Source of the DNA: Tubiluchus corallicola
Taxonomy: Eukaryota; Priapulida; Priapulimorpha; Priapulimorphida; Tubiluchidae
Direction: 5' to 3'
Length of the DNA: 64,000 bases
NCBI GenBank assembly: GCA_030141605.1
Contig: JAQGDQ010000319.1
Span: 62,001-126,000 of the forward strand
How positions within the stretch are numbered: position 1 is the stretch's first letter; each line of letters starts with the position of its first letter. The notes below the pieces were generated by a model. That model made no database searches, was not told the origin of the DNA, and saw nothing but the letters and a program-made list of their open reading frames with translations. Both the position numbers and the translations under genes were made by a program. This document shows, piece after piece, positions 1 through 64,000 of the stretch.

Positions 1-519
1 CTACTAGCTATAATTCGGTATGTAAATTCTCTTCCTAGCTGATGATAGGACTGCTTAATAAAAGCAAAATAGGAATTTTAAATAAATCTAGTATTTTTTA
101 TATGAGTGACAATTTTTTAGAGAAAAATTGCTTCTTAGCATGTATATCTCGATGCGATGTGAATTTTAATTCAAGCACTTTTTTTTTTTTTACGAAAACA
201 CCAAACAACAATACCATATAGCAAAATACATTATGATAACATGGTATGCATAGTTACATTAATTTCATAATAAAATCGAGCTGACATGATGCCTATATAA
301 ATTGTTGGTTGCATTATAGTCAGAAGCATTACTTGTGTGACTATAAAGCAGTTAATGGTGCTGATGCTAGGGTGCAAAAAAGGGAAGGTTGAAATGATAG
401 AATGATAGTAGAGAGTGCAGGCGATGAGAATTAGTAGGATTAGGTTAGTGAAATGATGTGAATGAGAATGAATATGAGATTGCTATTAGGATATCACAAA
501 AATGTATCAACATTTATGA

Positions 520-690
520 ACAGAAGTACACTATGTGCCAGTCTATGAACAGAAGTACACTGTGTGCCAGTCTATGAACAGAAGTACACTATGTGCCAGT
601 CTATGAACAGAAATACACTATGTGCCAGTCCATGAACAGAAGTACACTATGTGCCAGTCTATGAACAGGAGTACACTAAGAGTCGGTCTG
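520..690. repeat. minisatellite, 29-bp unit, about 6 copies
   Basis: Unit contains GTCTATGAACAGAAGTACAC then TATGTGCCA. It lies in the intron before exon 1. Nothing else is evident in 1..794. Confidence 0.9.
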
Positions 691-794
691 TCGCTTACCG
701 TGAATGTGTAAAGTGTATGATCTTCTTAGACGTTTTCAAACAAGGTAGTCTTGAAATTAAGATTATAAATACCTGAAATCTGTATTCGTTTCAG

Positions 795-62324
<61,530 letters not shown>

Positions 62325-62507
62325 GTAAGTACTGATCATTATAATAAACATGATGTGCCGTTTGCATGTTATAAAGAGTGTCACGAAATGATGACTTCTG
62401 TGCGATAGAAAAAATCAACGTCACAAATTTGTTTTTCATTTTAAATAAGGACCCCATCTTAATGTCTGGCATTGTCACCATTTGCAGGCCTGACAACTAC
62501 TAATTGA

Positions 62508-63074
62508 TTAACCCTTTCATTACGGAAGGCGGCATACAGGCACCTATGTTTTTCATGCAAGGGACGGAAGGCGGTAGACTGCCGTCCCAGCTCAGCATTA
62601 AGCGCAGTCACCCAGGTCTGTTTATTTCACTGCTACGGCCATGTAAAAACATTGTAGAAATTGGGGTTGCTTCGTAACAAGTAAAGCTAATCAGCCAATC
62701 AGCATCTGAAGCCAGGTGCATTCCACAATACTGTACTGTATAGTATGTTCCCACGCAAAATCACTTGTAGATCGTTGATGAAATGCATGTTTAGTTGATT
62801 GTTCTGCATTGTTATAAAATGATTGCATATTATGGATTAGTATTGTGTCTTTTGTGAAAACTGGTTTCTAAATATAAGTACATGATTATTTATGAGGGTG
62901 TGCACGTGTGTATGTGTACATGAGTGCATGTATGTGTGTGTATGTGTAGAAATAAAACTTAATATTGGTACTCAATAACGAACAGCTGTTTGTTTGTTTA
63001 CAAGATTCTGTTTTAGTAATTGGCCAAAATCAATGTGGCCCAGTTAAAAAGCCACAACGTAGTGAAAGGGTTAA
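62508..63074. mobile_element. piggyBac-like MITE with TTAA duplication, copy 2
   Basis: TTAA|CCCTTTCATTACGGAAGG ... ACGTAGTGAAAGGG|TTAA in the same orientation as 52219..52829 and closely similar over its whole length. Confidence 0.88.
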
Positions 63075-63592
63075 TGGCATTGTTTGATAATGTCTATCAT
63101 TGAGGACTCAAGTCTTCAAGAACTGTCCAATCAGCTCAGCTGTTTTCAGGCTCAGTAATATGAAATTCCTTCTCAACAGATCTTTGTGGACAGGTGAATT
63201 ATAAAAAATTTAAACGAGACACCAAAAATTCTTTTACTGTAATTATTTTGACGGACTACAAAATGTAAACAAAATTTTTTAATTAGATGTATATTTTATG
63301 CGCTTTTGCCTTTATAATTATTGTATTTTGTAAGTAAAACTTCAAATTTGGTGTCGCAAGGTCTCATCGTAAACGAGCTGATCGCACATTGAGCTCATCC
63401 TGTAAAAATATTTTTAGTGAATAAATAAAAATGCATAACTTTGTTAATCTTTAATTTCTAGAGATAAAAAATGATGCGAATTAGCGAAAAACAGATTTAA
63501 TATGGAATTATTTTGTAATTAAATTAAGACAACTATATTTACTTGTGATCACTTTTAAATCCGACGGGTGTGGTTTTTTTATGCACATAAAC

Positions 63593-63870
63593 CAGGGGTG
63601 TGCAAATTATCTGACTAGCCGGGCCACATTAAACTTTGCCGCAATTCCTGCGGGCCACAGGCAGTTTGATCAAGGAGCCAAGTACAGAAAGGCCTAATAA
63701 TGATTTTCTTTGCATCCGACCTGCGTACATCATTACTACTACACTCAAGAAACTATTTTAGAACTTATTAAAATTTATATTACAAACCATATATTTCTAC
63801 TTTCAGGACAGATAGTGGTAATTTCATTACAATGCATATTAGTAATATGTATCACACAGTCTGTGTAATA
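63593..63870. mobile_element. hAT-like MITE, truncated inverted copy
   Basis: CAGGGGTGTGCAAATTATCT opens the copy, which matches the reverse complement of 56695..57176 until about 63870, where SINE-like tail sequence replaces the rest. Confidence 0.8.
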
Positions 63871-63902
63871 CAGTGACAGAAGGATGCCAACAACAACATT
63901 CT
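63871..63902 (+). mobile_element. 3' terminal scrap of the SINE-like repeat
   Basis: ACAGAAGGATGCCAACAACA followed by ACATT matches the 3' end of 3668..4107 in plus orientation. It interrupts the MITE copy starting at 63593. Confidence 0.5.
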
Positions 63903-64000
63903 ATAAAAGTCCTTTGTCTCACCCAGAGGGCCATATTGTTAGAGTCCTCTATGAAATTAATAATCCGTCAGTATGGAATAAGACACCACTGAACTTGTTT

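Overview
This is AT-rich nuclear DNA from a multicellular animal, probably an invertebrate. It has many small coding exons with GT-AG introns, LINE/SINE/MITE debris and a great many minisatellites. Nothing in it looks bacterial or viral. The phylum cannot be fixed from the sequence alone.

The backbone is one large plus-strand gene. I could join 32 exons (795..62324) in a single continuous reading frame, about 1,820 codons. Both ends are missing: the gene starts before base 1 and continues past base 64000. It encodes VPS13D, the giant bridge-like lipid-transfer protein at membrane contact sites. The identification rests on VPS13 sequence throughout, on a UBA domain in the middle of the chain (exon 15), which among animal VPS13 paralogues marks VPS13D, and on the start of the C-terminal VAB (SHR-BD) region from exon 20 onward.

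Two other genes lie inside VPS13D introns on the minus strand. The 12.9-kb intron 23294..36171 holds a complete seven-exon gene (24160..35235). It encodes a predicted 813-aa secreted protein: signal peptide, Arg/Lys-rich stretch, 22-aa Tyr/Asp/Lys repeats, Gly-Tyr-Asp repeats and a C-terminal pentraxin/LamG-like domain. The intron 42015..46374 holds a single-exon rhodopsin-class GPCR (42967..44016), whose last 28 residues are encoded by a minisatellite.

The introns carry about 15 minisatellite arrays (units 29-183 bp), several microsatellites, a LINE with a 565-codon reverse-transcriptase frame (53.8-55.7 kb), 3' stubs of CR1/L2-like LINEs, a 5S-rRNA-headed SINE-like repeat, degenerate tRNA-derived SINEs, and MITEs whose ends and target-site duplications can be read directly (hAT-like with 8-bp, piggyBac-like with TTAA, and one with TA).

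The most unusual pattern is that many tandem arrays begin at, or within a few bases of, a 5' splice site. In several of them each repeat unit contains a copy of the exon end plus the GTAAG donor. This is seen in both strand orientations and in three different genes. Two single duplications of exon end plus donor (after exons 3 and 29) look like early stages of the same process.
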